The notes beneath the pieces were generated by a model. The model was not told where the DNA came from and searched no databases. It saw nothing but the letters and a program-made list of their open reading frames with translations. A program made the position numbers and the translations under genes. Positions 34,137 to 42,530 of a stretch of DNA of 64,000 bases are shown in pieces (within the stretch, counting starts at the first letter, position 1; each line of letters begins with the position of its first letter). This DNA is from Candidatus Latescibacterota bacterium (lineage in GTDB: Bacteria; JAAXHH01): assembly GCA_012270975.1 (NCBI GenBank), contig JAAXHH010000141.1, forward strand, positions 469,089 through 533,088, given 5' to 3'.

Positions 34137-35381
34137 CTACGAACGCCCGAAAACCTCCCGGGCCGCCGCTACGCCCGCGCCTTCTTCCACTTCCCATCCC
34201 ATTTTCTTCAAGACCTGCTCCAGCGCCGAGATGGTGCGAAGCACATGCTCGGGTACGGCCATGAAGCCCATCGTCCCGATCCGGGCGAGGCTGCTGAGCG
34301 CAATACCGTGCTCTTCGAAGAGGATCCGGTTCAACTCGTTCGCGTCGAGGTAGTCCGGCAGCGCAATGCGGGTCGCCACGGGGGCGGCCGACACCTCCGT
34401 AGCGGCTACGATGCCGAGTCCCAGTGCCCGCAGGGCCGCGTGTACCGCCCTAGACGCGACATACTGGCGGCGGTAAACCTGTTCCGGCCCCTCGTCCATG
34501 ATGGCCTTAAGCGAGGCGTGCAGCCCCACGACCAGGGTGTATGACGCATGAGGGCCGTGGACGGGCCAGTCCCGTGGATGAGGTTTTTGCGCGCGCGGAA
34601 CGCTTCCCTTCTCAAGCATGTTGTACCCCATCGCGGCGCCTCCCTCCATGCCGTAGCGGCGCCAGGAGTGGAGGTCGAGGCACATGGCGCGCGGTGCGCT
34701 GCGAAGGTTTTCTATCTTGTCCCACGCCTTTTTACTGGCCACCACGATCGCGAGGCCCTGGGGCGCGTTCAGGCACTTCTGGGTCGTGGTGACGAGCAAG
34801 TCGATTCCCCAGTCATCGACACGCACCTCGACCCCTCCGAAGGACGACACGCAGTCCACCATGTAGATCACGTCGGGAAACTCGTCCTTCAGCATGCGCC
34901 CGATGGCTTCGATGGGATTCAGCGTGCCGGTGGTGGTTTCGCAGTGGACCAGCGCGACCTGCTTGATCTCCGGGTCGCTGAGCAGGTGCCTGCGGATCGT
35001 TTCCGGGTCGACCGACTGCCCTTCCTCGAGGTCGATTTCGGTCGTGTCCCCGCCCGCGAACCTGGCCAGCTCCACCAGCAGCCGGCCGAATACGCCGGTC
35101 TGGACCGTCAGCACCCGGTCGCCGGCCTCCACGGTGCCGAGCATGGCCGCTTCCAAGCCGTATACAGCGGATCCCGGCATGAGCATGGGGCCGTTTTCGG
35201 TATGCATCAACTGCTTGAGCATGAGACAGGTTTCTTTTTCCACCTCAGGGTAATGGGCGTAATAGACCGGTTCCGCGAGCTGTTCCCCGATGGCCGCAAG
35301 ACAGGCCGGTGAAAGGGGCGTCTGCCCGCAGCTCATGTTGATCCGCTGTTCCGCGGAAACGGCGGCCTGATCACCTGTCAT
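34137..35381 (-). CDS. Class V aminotransferase (alanine-glyoxylate/serine-pyruvate type)
   Basis: 414 residues, PLP-dependent fold I. The Schiff-base lysine lies in TTTQKCLNAPQGL near residue 206, preceded by VDCVSSFGGVEV near 180 with the PLP-binding Asp. MLMPGSAVYGLEAAM near residue 66 fits the phosphate-binding turn. It most resembles alanine-glyoxylate or serine-pyruvate aminotransferases that move amino groups between glyoxylate, pyruvate, alanine and serine; aspartate-pyruvate type activity is possible. ATG 35381 has GGGAGG about 8 nt ahead. It lies 4 bp from convergent solute-binding protein 2 and 21 bp behind solute-binding protein 3. Confidence 0.9.
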   Translation of the reverse strand: MTGDQAAVSAEQRINMSCGQTPLSPACLAAIGEQLAEPVYYAHYPEVEKETCLMLKQLMHTENGPMLMPGSAVYGLEAAMLGTVEAGDRVLTVQTGVFGRLLVELARFAGGDTTEIDLEEGQSVDPETIRRHLLSDPEIKQVALVHCETTTGTLNPIEAIGRMLKDEFPDVIYMVDCVSSFGGVEVRVDDWGIDLLVTTTQKCLNAPQGLAIVVASKKAWDKIENLRSAPRAMCLDLHSWRRYGMEGGAAMGYNMLEKGSVPRAQKPHPRDWPVHGPHASYTLVVGLHASLKAIMDEGPEQVYRRQYVASRAVHAALRALGLGIVAATEVSAAPVATRIALPDYLDANELNRILFEEHGIALSSLARIGTMGFMAVPEHVLRTISALEQVLKKMGWEVEEGAGVAAAREVFGRS

Positions 35382-35402
35382 TTCGCGCCTCCCTGCCTGT
35401 CC

Positions 35403-37061
35403 TCAGCGTTCGCCGATGTACACCTCGGTCCACATCAGGCTCCCCACCGTGCCGTCGGGCCGCCTGGAATACCCCTTCAACCAGGGCTTGCGCAGGCCGT
35501 AACCGATGGGATGATAGACGAACGCCCCGCCGAAGTCGGACACCAGGACCCGTTCGGCCTCTTTGTACATCTCCGTGCGCCGGGCGGGGTCGGATTCCCC
35601 GGTCGCCCGGTCCACGAGATCATCGAAGGCGGGATGGGCCCAGTCCTGGCGCTGCGCCCCCCGCGGCCTGGAATGCCAGGTCATGTCCAGCATGTTCCTC
35701 GGGTCAAGGTAATCCGCCCCCCAGGCGATGAATCCGAGGGGAATCCGCCAGTCGAAAAGAGCGCTCATGTAAGAACCCATATCGGCGCTGCGGAAAGTGA
35801 TGTTCACCCCGACATGATTCCTCAACATTCCCTGGATCGCCTCGGCGATGCGGCGGGTTATGGGATTGGGCGCCCTCAGCCACGTTTCGACGGTCGGGAA
35901 ACCCCGTCCCCTAGGGTAGCCGGCCTCTGCCATGAGCTCCCTGGCCCGGTCCGGATCGTACCCCTGTATCGGCTTGTATTCGGGTCCCGCGTAGGCGTCG
36001 AATCCCGGCGGAATCATGGAGTAGGCCGGGATGCCGGCCCCCTGTAGAATTACGCGGCAGATCGACTCGCGGTCGATGATCCGGGTAAAGGCTTCGCGGA
36101 CGCGGACATCATCGAAGGGCGGTTCCCGGGTTCTGAAAATCAGGTACCAGGTCTGGTAACTCGGCGAACGGACGATATCCCGGCCAAGCCGGGGGTCGTT
36201 CTGGATGCGTTGAAGCTCCGCGAGGTCGACCGCCTCCATGTCCACTTCGTCGTTTTCGTAGGGCAGAATATTGGCCGCCGCGGGCTCCCGGAACAGCTGG
36301 ACGACCCGTTCCAGAAAGGGCTTATGAGGACCATTGTACATGGGATCCGGCACGTAGGCTATATGACTGCCGGAAACCCATTCGGCCATCTTGAAACCGC
36401 TGTTGGTGACGATTTTGCCCTGTTCGGTCCATTTGCGGCCGTACTTTTCCACGGCCCAGCGCGGTGCCGGAAAGGTATCGGGGAAGGATATGATATGCAG
36501 GAGGTAGGGCGTCGGCTGTTCGGTCTCGATGACCAGGGTCAGGTCGTCCAGGGCACGTACGCCCAGCTGTTCGACATCGTCGATCAGCCCCTGGTTGATC
36601 GCCCGCGCGTTCTTGAAATCGTAGTAGAAATTCGCGTAGATGTTCGCCGACGCGGGATCGATGTTCCGGTGGAAAGTGTAGACGAAGTCGTGGGCTGTAA
36701 CCGGACGTCCGTCGCTCCACCGGGCACCGGGCCGCAGGTGGAAGGTCCAGGTCAGGCCATCCTCGGATCGTTCGTAGCGCTCGGCCGCGCCGGGAATGGG
36801 CCGCATGAACTCGTCGCGCCACATCAGCATTTCGAAGGGTCGGAGGACCAGTCCCTCGTCGTCGTAGGGATGGATGCCGGAATCGAGGCTGCGCGGCTCC
36901 ATGTTCATCACGCGAATGACCTGCTGCGACAGGGGAGCGGCATCCGGGGGCATGGTCTTGCCCACCGAGTTGGTTCGCTGGCCTTGACCGGGGGATATGG
37001 AGACGGCCACCAGCGTCGCCAGACCGGCGATCAGGGGAACCAATATACGCACCGGACGCAT
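35403..37061 (-). CDS. Family 5 extracellular solute-binding protein 3
   Basis: 552 residues, SBP_bac_5 family. The frame extends to 37169, but that part runs into the tRNA-Leu gene; ATG 37061 with GGAAGG ahead is the start. The signal peptide is basic then hydrophobic (MRPVRILVPLIAGLATLVAV). The mature N-terminus has QRTNSVGKTMPPDAAP, the shared motif. It matches solute-binding protein 1 over its whole length (LRPGARWSDGRPVTAHDFV, MYNGPHKPFLERV, YLDPRNMLDMTWHSRPRGA), so the two look like a duplication. It probably forms an operon with the aminotransferase gene. Confidence 0.91.
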   Translation of the reverse strand: MRPVRILVPLIAGLATLVAVSISPGQGQRTNSVGKTMPPDAAPLSQQVIRVMNMEPRSLDSGIHPYDDEGLVLRPFEMLMWRDEFMRPIPGAAERYERSEDGLTWTFHLRPGARWSDGRPVTAHDFVYTFHRNIDPASANIYANFYYDFKNARAINQGLIDDVEQLGVRALDDLTLVIETEQPTPYLLHIISFPDTFPAPRWAVEKYGRKWTEQGKIVTNSGFKMAEWVSGSHIAYVPDPMYNGPHKPFLERVVQLFREPAAANILPYENDEVDMEAVDLAELQRIQNDPRLGRDIVRSPSYQTWYLIFRTREPPFDDVRVREAFTRIIDRESICRVILQGAGIPAYSMIPPGFDAYAGPEYKPIQGYDPDRARELMAEAGYPRGRGFPTVETWLRAPNPITRRIAEAIQGMLRNHVGVNITFRSADMGSYMSALFDWRIPLGFIAWGADYLDPRNMLDMTWHSRPRGAQRQDWAHPAFDDLVDRATGESDPARRTEMYKEAERVLVSDFGGAFVYHPIGYGLRKPWLKGYSRRPDGTVGSLMWTEVYIGER

Positions 37062-37117
37062 GGGACGCCTTCCGGGAATGCGTGGACGGGTATGTAAGAC
37101 GCAGGTAGAGGTAAGGA

Positions 37118-37201
37118 TGCCGAAGCGCGGATTCGAACCGCGACGGGATTTCTCCCACTGCCCCCTCAAGACAGCGTGTCTACCAATTCCACCACTTCGG
37201 C
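37118..37201 (-). tRNA. tRNA-Leu(GAG)
   Basis: 84 nt with a class II fold. Acceptor GCCGAAG pairs with CTTCGGC, discriminator A at 37118. The D-arm region TGGTGGAATTGGTAGACA, the anticodon stem CTGTC/GGCAG with loop TTGAGGG, the long variable arm with GGGA/TCCC, and the T-arm CGCGG-TTCGAAT-CCGCG are all present. The anticodon GAG is complementary to 37165-37167 and reads CUC/CUU leucine codons. CCA is not encoded (A is followed by TCC). It begins 48 bp after the secG stop and is probably cotranscribed; no separate promoter was seen. Confidence 0.96.
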
Positions 37202-37249
37202 GTCACGTCGACGCGCTGGCGGCTGGACCGCCGCGCGATAGTCGACGGA

Positions 37250-37621
37250 TTAAGGTGCGGATCCCTGTTCCCCGGGAGCGGCGGGCAGGCCCGGTACCGC
37301 CTCGGGCAATCCCTGGGCGGGGGAGGTCTGCTGGTTTCTCAGGGCTTCTTCCTGGATAATGCTCCGCATGCGTTGGGCATCGTCGGGCAGCAGGTTCAGG
37401 CCGATGACGATCAGCATGTAGAGCGTCGCGAGCACGGTCGTCACCTTACCCAGGAAAGTCGCGGCTCCCCGGCCACCGAACATCTGGCCGGCCATGCCGC
37501 CGGATGGGCCGCCCGTACCAAAAGCGCTGGACAGGCCTCCTCCCTTGCCCGACTGCAACAGGACAGACAGGATTAAAACGAGACAGACCAGTACATGGAT
37601 TGAAACCACAGTGGTAAACAC
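37250..37621 (-). CDS. secG: Preprotein translocase subunit SecG
   Basis: 123 residues, two membrane helices. The SecYEG channel accessory subunit. The first helix VLVCLVLILSVLLQSGKGGGLSSAFG includes the diagnostic QSGKGGGL; the glycine-rich FGGRGAATFLGKVTTVLA leads into the second helix. A Pro/Ala-rich C-terminal tail of ~40 residues is longer than in E. coli-like proteins but common elsewhere. The start is GTG 37621 with AAGGAT upstream. It follows tpiA and precedes tRNA-Leu(GAG). Confidence 0.94.
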   Translation of the reverse strand: MFTTVVSIHVLVCLVLILSVLLQSGKGGGLSSAFGTGGPSGGMAGQMFGGRGAATFLGKVTTVLATLYMLIVIGLNLLPDDAQRMRSIIQEEALRNQQTSPAQGLPEAVPGLPAAPGEQGSAP

Positions 37622-37663
37622 GGTGTGTATCCTTCGATTGGCGAACGGGTTACAGCCCGTCCG

Positions 37664-38458
37664 TCAGCTTGAATCAGCGGCCGTCGATTCCACTCCGGCC
37701 CGGACGATCGCCTCGAAAGACGAGGCATCCAGGCTGGCTCCACCGACGAGCGCGCCATCGATGTGCGGCCGGGCCATCAACGCGCCCGCGTTGTCCGGTT
37801 TGACGCTTCCTCCGTACTGTATACGGATCCGACCGGCGAAGTCCTCGTCAAACATGTCCGCGATGACCGTCCTCAGGTGGCCGTGCACCTGGTCCGCCTG
37901 ATCGGGAGTGGCCACCCTTCCAGTGCCGATCGCCCAGACCGGTTCGTAAGCCAGGACGAGATCGTCTGCCGTCTCGGGCTCCGTGCCCTCGAGACCCTTG
38001 CGGACCTGCTCGCCGACCACCGTCTCGGTACGGCCGGATTCCCGCTCTTCCAACGTCTCGCCGACACAGAGGATCGGGGTGAGTCCCGCGGAAATCGCCG
38101 ATCTCACTTTGCCGTTGACGGACTCGTTCGTTTCATCGAATAATATCCGTCTTTCGGAGTGCCCCAATATAACGTACCTGCATCCCGAAGTCAACAGCAT
38201 TCTGGCCGACACTTCCCCCGTGTACGCGCCTTCCGGCGCCGGGTGCATGTTCTGTGCGCCCAGGGAGATGGAACTGCCGGACAACTGCGTGGCCGCGACG
38301 GTCAAGTGGGTGAATGGCGGGCAAAGCACCAGGTCCGCGGCCAGGGCAAGCGAATCCGCGCGTTCGATCACCTCGGCGACGAGCGAAGCGCCGTCGACTA
38401 CGTCGGTATGCATTTTCCAGTTGCCGGCGATGATCAACCGGCGCGCCACCGTTGTCAA
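37664..38458 (-). CDS. tpiA: Triosephosphate isomerase
   Basis: 264 residues. It interconverts dihydroxyacetone phosphate and glyceraldehyde 3-phosphate. Active-site residues are Lys in AGNWKMH near 15, His in LGHSERR near 100, and Glu in AYEPVWAIGTG near 171, with QYGGSVKP near 215 binding phosphate. No ATG precedes the catalytic Lys: an in-frame TAG lies upstream, so TTG 38458 (GGAG ahead) or GTG 38449 is the start. It lies 18 bp behind the phosphofructokinase gene, forming a glycolytic pair. Confidence 0.95.
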   Translation of the reverse strand: MTTVARRLIIAGNWKMHTDVVDGASLVAEVIERADSLALAADLVLCPPFTHLTVAATQLSGSSISLGAQNMHPAPEGAYTGEVSARMLLTSGCRYVILGHSERRILFDETNESVNGKVRSAISAGLTPILCVGETLEERESGRTETVVGEQVRKGLEGTEPETADDLVLAYEPVWAIGTGRVATPDQADQVHGHLRTVIADMFDEDFAGRIRIQYGGSVKPDNAGALMARPHIDGALVGGASLDASSFEAIVRAGVESTAADSS

Positions 38459-38476
38459 ATTCGCTCCGGGAGGATG

Positions 38477-39508
38477 CTATCCGAAGAACACCTGGGCGAT
38501 TTCATACAGTTCCATGTCGACCGTGCGAATCCGGCCGGTCACTTCGGACAGTGGCACGGTTCCGATCTTCGCGCCTTGCAACGCCACCATCTGGCCGAAA
38601 TCCCCGCTGTGCACCAGGTCGGCCGCGGTCACCCCGTATCTCGTCGCCAGCACCCGGTCGTAGGGCGTGGGCGATCCGCCGCGCTGAATGTACCCCAGAA
38701 TTGTCACCCGGGTCTCGATCTGCGCCCGGCGTTCGATCTCGGCGCCGACCACTTCTCCGATGCCGCCCAGGCGTACGTGTCCGAATTCATCGACCTGGTC
38801 ATCCTGGGTCACGTGCCCGGGGGTGTCCTTCATCGTGAAGCCCTCCGCGACCACGACCAGGCTGAAGGTCTTGCCCCGATCTATGCGCTGTTTGACGAGC
38901 GCGCAGACATCGTCCAGGTCCATCGGCACCTCCGGGATCAGGATGCAGTCCGCCCCGCCGGCGATTCCCGACTTGATCGCGATCCAGCCCGTGTGCCTGC
39001 CCATCACTTCGATGACCATCACCCGGTGGTGGGACTCCGCGGTGGTATGCAGACGGTCAATGGCGTCGGTGGCGATAGTCACCGCCGTGTCGAAGCCGAA
39101 AGTCATGTCCGTCCCGACGATGTCGTTGTCGATCGTCTTAGGAAGGCCGACCATGGGGATGCCGGCTTCGTTCAGGGCCGCGGCGGCTCCCAGGGTATCC
39201 TCGCCGCCTATGGCGACAACCGCTTCCAGGTCCAGTTTCTCGACGTTTCTCTTGATCCGTTCAAGGTTGCCTTCGTCCTTCATCGGGTTGGTCCTGGAAG
39301 TACCCAGGATGGTGCCGCCCCGGTGCAGGATGCCGGATACGGAGGCCAGGTCGAGCGGACTGGTGTCGTTATGGATCAAACCGGCCCATCCATTGCGTAT
39401 TCCAATGACCGTCGAACCGTAGGTCTTTATCGACCTGCGGGTCACCGCACGGATCGCGGCGTTCAATCCAGGGCAATCGCCGCCGCCCGTCAGTATGCCG
39501 ATTCGCAT
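38477..39508 (-). CDS. pfkA: 6-phosphofructokinase, residues of the PPi-dependent type
   Basis: 343 residues of the PfkA fold. N-terminal GILTGGGDCPGLNAAIR; catalytic TIDND near 125-129; substrate-binding MGRHTGW near 170. The two donor-selecting positions in E. coli numbering are Asp104 (GGEDT at 101-105) and Lys124 (GLPKTIDND), as in PPi-dependent enzymes, while ATP-dependent enzymes have Gly at both. The enzyme may therefore use pyrophosphate, or both donors as some group III enzymes do. The frame reaches 39535; ATG 39508 gives the standard start and makes the numbering align without gaps. It is followed by tpiA. Confidence 0.94.
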   Translation of the reverse strand: MRIGILTGGGDCPGLNAAIRAVTRRSIKTYGSTVIGIRNGWAGLIHNDTSPLDLASVSGILHRGGTILGTSRTNPMKDEGNLERIKRNVEKLDLEAVVAIGGEDTLGAAAALNEAGIPMVGLPKTIDNDIVGTDMTFGFDTAVTIATDAIDRLHTTAESHHRVMVIEVMGRHTGWIAIKSGIAGGADCILIPEVPMDLDDVCALVKQRIDRGKTFSLVVVAEGFTMKDTPGHVTQDDQVDEFGHVRLGGIGEVVGAEIERRAQIETRVTILGYIQRGGSPTPYDRVLATRYGVTAADLVHSGDFGQMVALQGAKIGTVPLSEVTGRIRTVDMELYEIAQVFFG

Positions 39509-39553
39509 AGGATTGCTTCTTTCCTGCTGCCTCATGGATGATACGAACGCTGA

Positions 39554-40282
39554 TCAGGCACGCGCTACAGCCAGGGCGAATACCCTTTCAGCGCCTGCCC
39601 GAAGCAGGACCCGGGCGCAACTGTTGATCGTCGCCCCCGTCGTGAATATGTCGTCGACCAGCGAGACCGTGGCGCCGCGTACCGCTTCAGCCCGGACAAC
39701 CTCGAACACGCCCTCGACATTGGCCATGCGCGCCTCCGGATTCAGGGAGGTCTGCGTCGGCGTGTTCCGGTTCCGCGCGAGGACGTTTTCCAGGACCGGA
39801 ATGCCTGTCTCACCCGATATGCCCCGCGCGATGTACGCGCTCTGATTATACCCTCTTTCCCGGTTTCTCAGGGAATGCAGGGGCACGGGCACAACGGCCG
39901 TAATATGTGGAATCCCCGGTTCCCGTTCAACCCTTTTTGCCAGCAGGGAACCCAGGAACCGCCCGATGCCGGGGCGGTTTCGGTACTTGAGCTGATGGAT
40001 GAGATCCTGTAGCGGCCGGTTGAATTGAAACCCGGCGAAGGCGCCGTCGAAGTAAAAGGTACGGCCCGGGCACGCCGGACACGACGCCACCGGAGCGTCC
40101 AGCGGATGCCCGCATCGTTCGCAGTATGGCGCATCGATCGAAAGCAGTCCGGATCCGCAGTCATCGCACAAGACCAGTCGATCATCGGAAATCCGAACCC
40201 GGCACAATACGCAGCACGGTGGATAGACCAGGTCCAGCGCCGTGCGGCCTGCCGTGTAAAACGTATTGAGCAAAACGGTCAT
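39554..40282 (-). CDS. comF: ComF family phosphoribosyltransferase-like protein
   Basis: 242 residues. The N-terminal zinc-ribbon part has four CxxC pairs (PPCCVLC, CDDC, CERCG, CPACPG) within residues 20-75. The C-terminal type I phosphoribosyltransferase domain has VPVPLHSLRNRERGYNQS near 130 and the PRPP-binding SLVDDIFTTGATI near 207. ComF-family proteins take part in DNA uptake for transformation or in related roles (GntX). The start ATG is at 40282. The 145-bp gap to lgt shows no clear promoter or terminator. Confidence 0.92.
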   Translation of the reverse strand: MTVLLNTFYTAGRTALDLVYPPCCVLCRVRISDDRLVLCDDCGSGLLSIDAPYCERCGHPLDAPVASCPACPGRTFYFDGAFAGFQFNRPLQDLIHQLKYRNRPGIGRFLGSLLAKRVEREPGIPHITAVVPVPLHSLRNRERGYNQSAYIARGISGETGIPVLENVLARNRNTPTQTSLNPEARMANVEGVFEVVRAEAVRGATVSLVDDIFTTGATINSCARVLLRAGAERVFALAVARA

Positions 40283-40427
40283 GTGAACTTAGCGCGTGGA
40301 CGATTCCTTCGATACTCGAACCGACAAGCGAAATCGGCGGGAACTTACCGGCGGACCGGTGCCCGGCAACGCGGCAGGCGGCAGAAACGAAGCATGAAGG
40401 GTGCGGGACCGCCGCGCCTGAAATCCG

Positions 40428-41261
40428 TCACCCGCGACGGGACCGATTTCGTCCCGACCGCTGTCCCGCGCGGTTTCTCAGCCATCCCAGGAGGAGGAGT
40501 CCCATACCGACCAGCACGATACTGATACCCTGGTTGACGGACAGGGCGACGCCACCCAGGCTGCCCAGCGTCATGCTGGATTCATAATACCTGAACAGAT
40601 CGACGAAAAACCTGGTGATGGGTTCGCTGATCAGCAGCACGGCGAAGATGAATCCGTCGAATCGCGGCTTGCGGTCCAGCCAGAGCAGCAAGCCGAAAAG
40701 TCCGAACCCCAGCACCGCGTTGTACAGCTGGGCGGGATGCAGGTGGGCGTCCGGATAGAAAGAGCCCGCGGCGCTGAACGCGGGAAAGACGACACCCAGG
40801 GCGGACTCGGTGGGCAGCCCGAAACAGCAGCCGTTCATAAAACAGCCGACGCGGCTGATTCCGATCCCGAGGGCGATGCTCGGCGCAAAGGCGTCGCAGG
40901 CCTTCCATACGGACAACCCGTTCACGCGGAGGTACAGTATGGATACCAGTACGGCCGCTATGAATCCACCGTACATGGTAAGCCCGGTCAGCCCGATCGA
41001 ACCGGAGCTTTGAAAGGGACTGATAATATCCAGGGGGTTCGCGCTGAACTCGTTCCAGTGGGGTATGACGTACATGATCCTTGCCCCCACAATGCCGGCG
41101 AGCATGATGAGCAGGCTCATGTTGATCATCTTGTTCTGGTTCAGGCCACGCGCCCTGGCTCGTCTCAGCGCCAGGATAATTCCCACCAGGAAGGAAACGG
41201 CCAGCAAAAGGCCGTAGGTTCGAACACTCAATGGACCGATTTCAAACAGTATGGGATACAT
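40428..41261 (-). CDS. lgt: Prolipoprotein diacylglyceryl transferase
   Basis: 277 residues, about seven membrane helices. It transfers diacylglyceryl from phosphatidylglycerol to the lipobox Cys of prolipoproteins. The family signature GISRVGCFMNGCCFGLPT near residue 132 contains the essential Arg/Asn region; a conserved HPAQLYNAVLG is near 175, and GLTMYGGF lies near 92. The basic C-terminal tail (RAGQRSGRNRSRRG) is a local feature. ATG 41261 has AAGGAAAA ahead. It lies 32 bp behind rodA. Confidence 0.95.
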   Translation of the reverse strand: MYPILFEIGPLSVRTYGLLLAVSFLVGIILALRRARARGLNQNKMINMSLLIMLAGIVGARIMYVIPHWNEFSANPLDIISPFQSSGSIGLTGLTMYGGFIAAVLVSILYLRVNGLSVWKACDAFAPSIALGIGISRVGCFMNGCCFGLPTESALGVVFPAFSAAGSFYPDAHLHPAQLYNAVLGFGLFGLLLWLDRKPRFDGFIFAVLLISEPITRFFVDLFRYYESSMTLGSLGGVALSVNQGISIVLVGMGLLLLGWLRNRAGQRSGRNRSRRG

Positions 41262-41293
41262 GGGTTTTCCTTGTTCGCAACGGGAATCGGGAT

Positions 41294-42511
41294 TCAGTAG
41301 TCAAATCGATGACGCCAGACATTAAGCAGCAGGCCGCACAGAATCAAGCTGGTTATCAGAAAAGAGCCGCCGTAGCTGAGAAAGGGCAGGGGTATGCCGG
41401 TGATGGGCAGCACACCGACGGCCATCCCCACGTTCATGATCACGTGAAAGGTGAAAACGGATACGCAGCCGGCAGCCAGCAGGCTCTGGTACCGGCTCTT
41501 GACATTCATGGCGATGTAGATGCCGATGAGTATGAAGAGATAGTACATTCCGAGGACGCCGATCGAACCGGCGAAACCGAATTCCTCGGCGATGACGGAG
41601 AAGATGAAATCGGTGTGCTGCTCGGGGAGGAACGCAAGGCTGGTCTGGGATCCCTGCAGGAAACCGCGTCCGAGCAGTCCGCCCGATCCGATGGCTATCT
41701 TGGACTGGATGATCTGGTAGCCCGCGCCTTTCGGATCGACCTGGGGATTCAGGAAGGTCTCGACGCGTCGCTGCTGGTAGTCGTGCAGCGAGTCCCAGAG
41801 CGGTTCCGCACCCAGTCCTACGCCCAGATGGGTAACGATCAGGAACACGGTGACAAATCTCGGCGGCCATTTCAGGTACATTACGCCGGCCACGATGAGC
41901 ATGAAAATCGACCAGATGATCCAATTGAACCCGCTCACTACGGCGATTAAAACGCCAATCAGGGGAGAAACCATGAGCAGAAGCTCAAGGACGCTCAATC
42001 CCGCCCAGAGCAGTACGCCGCACAAGATCGCGCCGAAAACGATGGACGTACTCAGATCGGGCTGAGACAGGATGAAGAAAACGGGCAGGGCCACGATCAC
42101 GCCGCAGATGGTCATTACCGAGGGCCGGCGGAAGTCGGTTCTGATCTGGGAAAGATACTGGGCGAGCGTCAGTATGACCGCAATCTTGGCCAGTTCGGAA
42201 GGCTGTATGCCGATGAAACCCAGTCTTATCCATCGGCTGGAGCCCTTGACGTTACCCGTGGCCAGCACGATGGCCAGCAGGACCAGCGTCAGCACGAAAA
42301 CGGGTATGGTAATGGCTTGCAGGAACCGGATGGGCAACATGGAAGTCACGTACATGATGCCTAAGCCGAAGAGGAACCACATGGACTGCAGCATGTACCG
42401 GGACATGCCGACGCCGGTTTCATCCTGCGTGGCGCTGTAGATCACGACGATGCCGAACACGGACAACAGGACGGATATAATGACGAGTGTTCGGTTTAGC
42501 TGGATTTCCAT
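41294..42511 (-). CDS. rodA: Rod shape-determining SEDS glycosyltransferase RodA
   Basis: 405 residues, about ten membrane helices. A SEDS peptidoglycan polymerase of the elongasome working with PBP2. Visible are SSRWIRLGFIGIQPSELAK near residue 90, the catalytic Asp in LSQPDLSTS near 150, LPEQHTDFIFSVIAEE near 295 and the C-terminal GIPLPFLSYGGSFL. The gene follows mrdA and belongs to the mreBCD-mrdA-rodA set; the FtsW paralogue is at 56170-57312. Confidence 0.95.
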   Translation of the reverse strand: MEIQLNRTLVIISVLLSVFGIVVIYSATQDETGVGMSRYMLQSMWFLFGLGIMYVTSMLPIRFLQAITIPVFVLTLVLLAIVLATGNVKGSSRWIRLGFIGIQPSELAKIAVILTLAQYLSQIRTDFRRPSVMTICGVIVALPVFFILSQPDLSTSIVFGAILCGVLLWAGLSVLELLLMVSPLIGVLIAVVSGFNWIIWSIFMLIVAGVMYLKWPPRFVTVFLIVTHLGVGLGAEPLWDSLHDYQQRRVETFLNPQVDPKGAGYQIIQSKIAIGSGGLLGRGFLQGSQTSLAFLPEQHTDFIFSVIAEEFGFAGSIGVLGMYYLFILIGIYIAMNVKSRYQSLLAAGCVSVFTFHVIMNVGMAVGVLPITGIPLPFLSYGGSFLITSLILCGLLLNVWRHRFDY

Positions 42512-42530
42512 GGGATCTCAACCGTATCCG

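Noticed and set aside
37062..37169. Longer start for solute-binding protein 3
   Set aside because: The extension runs through the tRNA-Leu gene; ATG 37061 gives a proper signal peptide and Shine-Dalgarno.
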